NCBI GenBank assembly: GCA_947490035.1
Contig: CANLGS010000260.1
Location: forward strand, 1-6,403
Reading direction: 5' to 3'
DNA from: Gemmataceae bacterium
Lineage (GTDB): Bacteria; Planctomycetota; Planctomycetia; Gemmatales; Gemmataceae
DNA length: 6,403 nucleotides
Under the pieces are notes generated by a model. That model ran no database searches. It was not told the DNA's origin and worked only from the letters and a program-made list of their open reading frames with translations. This document shows positions 5,897-6,403 of the stretch, one piece after another. How positions within the stretch are numbered: the first letter of the stretch is position 1; the number at the start of each line of letters is the position of its first letter. The translations under genes and the position numbers were made by a program.

Positions 5897-6403
5897 ATGC
5901 CAATCATTCTCTTCGACATCGACGGCACGCTCGTGCGCACGGGCGGGGCCGGCAAGTTCGCGATGGAAGCCGCGCTCGTGTCCGCGTTCGGCGTGGCCGA
6001 ACTGCGCGACGCGGTGACCTACAGCGGCCGCACCGACACCGCCATCACGCGCGACCTGCTCCGCGTTCACGGCATCGACCCAACCACCGAGAACCAGCGG
6101 AAGTTGCGCGACGAATACCTGTCGCACTTACCCAACAGTCTGAAGACGAAGGGCGGGAGCGTGTGCCCCGGCGTGCCGGAGTTGCTCGCGGCGATCAGAG
6201 GCAAGCCGGGCGTGGTACTCGGGCTGCTCACCGGGAACGTGCGGGCCGGCGCGATGCACAAACTCGACTACTTCCAACTGTGGGACTTTTTCGTGTGCGG
6301 CGGGTTCGGCGACGACCACCACGACCGCGACGACGTGGCGCGCTCGGCGCTCGCGGGCGCGGTCGCGCACGTCGGCCGCGACGTGGACCCGTCGGACGTG
6401 TGG
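5897..6403 (+). CDS. HAD superfamily hydrolase, partial at right edge
   Basis: The first 169 residues of a cytoplasmic haloacid dehalogenase-type hydrolase, probably a small-molecule phosphatase of the phosphoglycolate phosphatase-like group. Motif I is FDIDGTL with the nucleophile D7 and the acid/base D9. Motif II is T112 in GLLTGN. A helical cap lies between them (about residues 15-85), including the YSGRTDTAI segment typical of the family. A candidate motif III lysine is K122 in HKLDYF, and the GGFGDDHHDRDDVA segment follows. Motif IV (usually GDTxxD) should come just after the window ends at ...DPSDVW. The ATG at 5897 starts directly at the first beta strand; no strong ribosome binding site precedes it. 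It is divergent from the phosphoesterase gene. The specific substrate cannot be predicted. Confidence 0.88.
   Translation, partial: MPIILFDIDGTLVRTGGAGKFAMEAALVSAFGVAELRDAVTYSGRTDTAITRDLLRVHGIDPTTENQRKLRDEYLSHLPNSLKTKGGSVCPGVPELLAAIRGKPGVVLGLLTGNVRAGAMHKLDYFQLWDFFVCGGFGDDHHDRDDVARSALAGAVAHVGRDVDPSDVW

Noticed and set aside
5859..5903. Longer start of the phosphoesterase at 5903
   Set aside because: It would add 15 residues before the first beta strand and overlap the divergent HAD start. ATG 5858 has a good ribosome binding site.

Overview
The window reads as a GC-rich planctomycete chromosome, most likely of the Gemmata type. The main reason is a pair of genes typical of that phylum: a large secreted DUF1549/DUF1553 (PSCyt2/PSD1) protein followed by a twin-arginine-exported DUF1501 protein. 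The high GC content, the many long antisense reading frames and the GC-rich palindromic repeats fit this. The assignment is an inference from gene content, not from a marker gene.

Layout. The minus strand of 52-4164 carries a two-gene unit, DUF1553 (4164 to 1651) then DUF1501 (1506 to 52). They are separated by 144 bp that hold a 26-bp inverted repeat around an AT-rich 45-nt loop. Divergent from this unit, the plus strand carries two small genes that both look broken. The first (4275-4646) is a membrane-anchored protein with a BamE/SmpA-like motif, cut by an in-frame TAG at 4521. The second (4725-5094) is a VOC (glyoxalase-fold) protein with a frameshift near 4953-4961. It converges on a minus-strand PPP-type metallophosphoesterase (5858 to 5169). 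A HAD-superfamily hydrolase starts divergently from that at 5897 and runs off the right edge.

The most interesting structure is a palindromic repeat family with two copies here. Each copy is bounded by GGYGA...TCGCC and is made of two GC-rich hairpins and a spacer. One copy (5095-5169) fills the whole gap between the convergent stop codons of the VOC and phosphoesterase genes. The other (2297-2359) is exactly 63 bp and lies in-frame inside the DUF1553 gene, adding a Gly/Pro-rich stretch of about 21 residues to an otherwise recognisable domain. Paired bases change in a compensating way between the two copies. This looks like a mobile palindromic element that can sit inside a protein gene, in the manner of the Rickettsia palindromic elements.

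Function. The DUF1553 and DUF1501 proteins are both predicted to be exported and are usually encoded side by side in planctomycetes. Their biochemical role is not firmly established, so joint action outside the cytoplasm is inferred. The phosphoesterase and HAD protein are probable housekeeping phosphatases with no evident link to the exported pair. I see no tRNA, rRNA, CRISPR array, transposase or phage gene.
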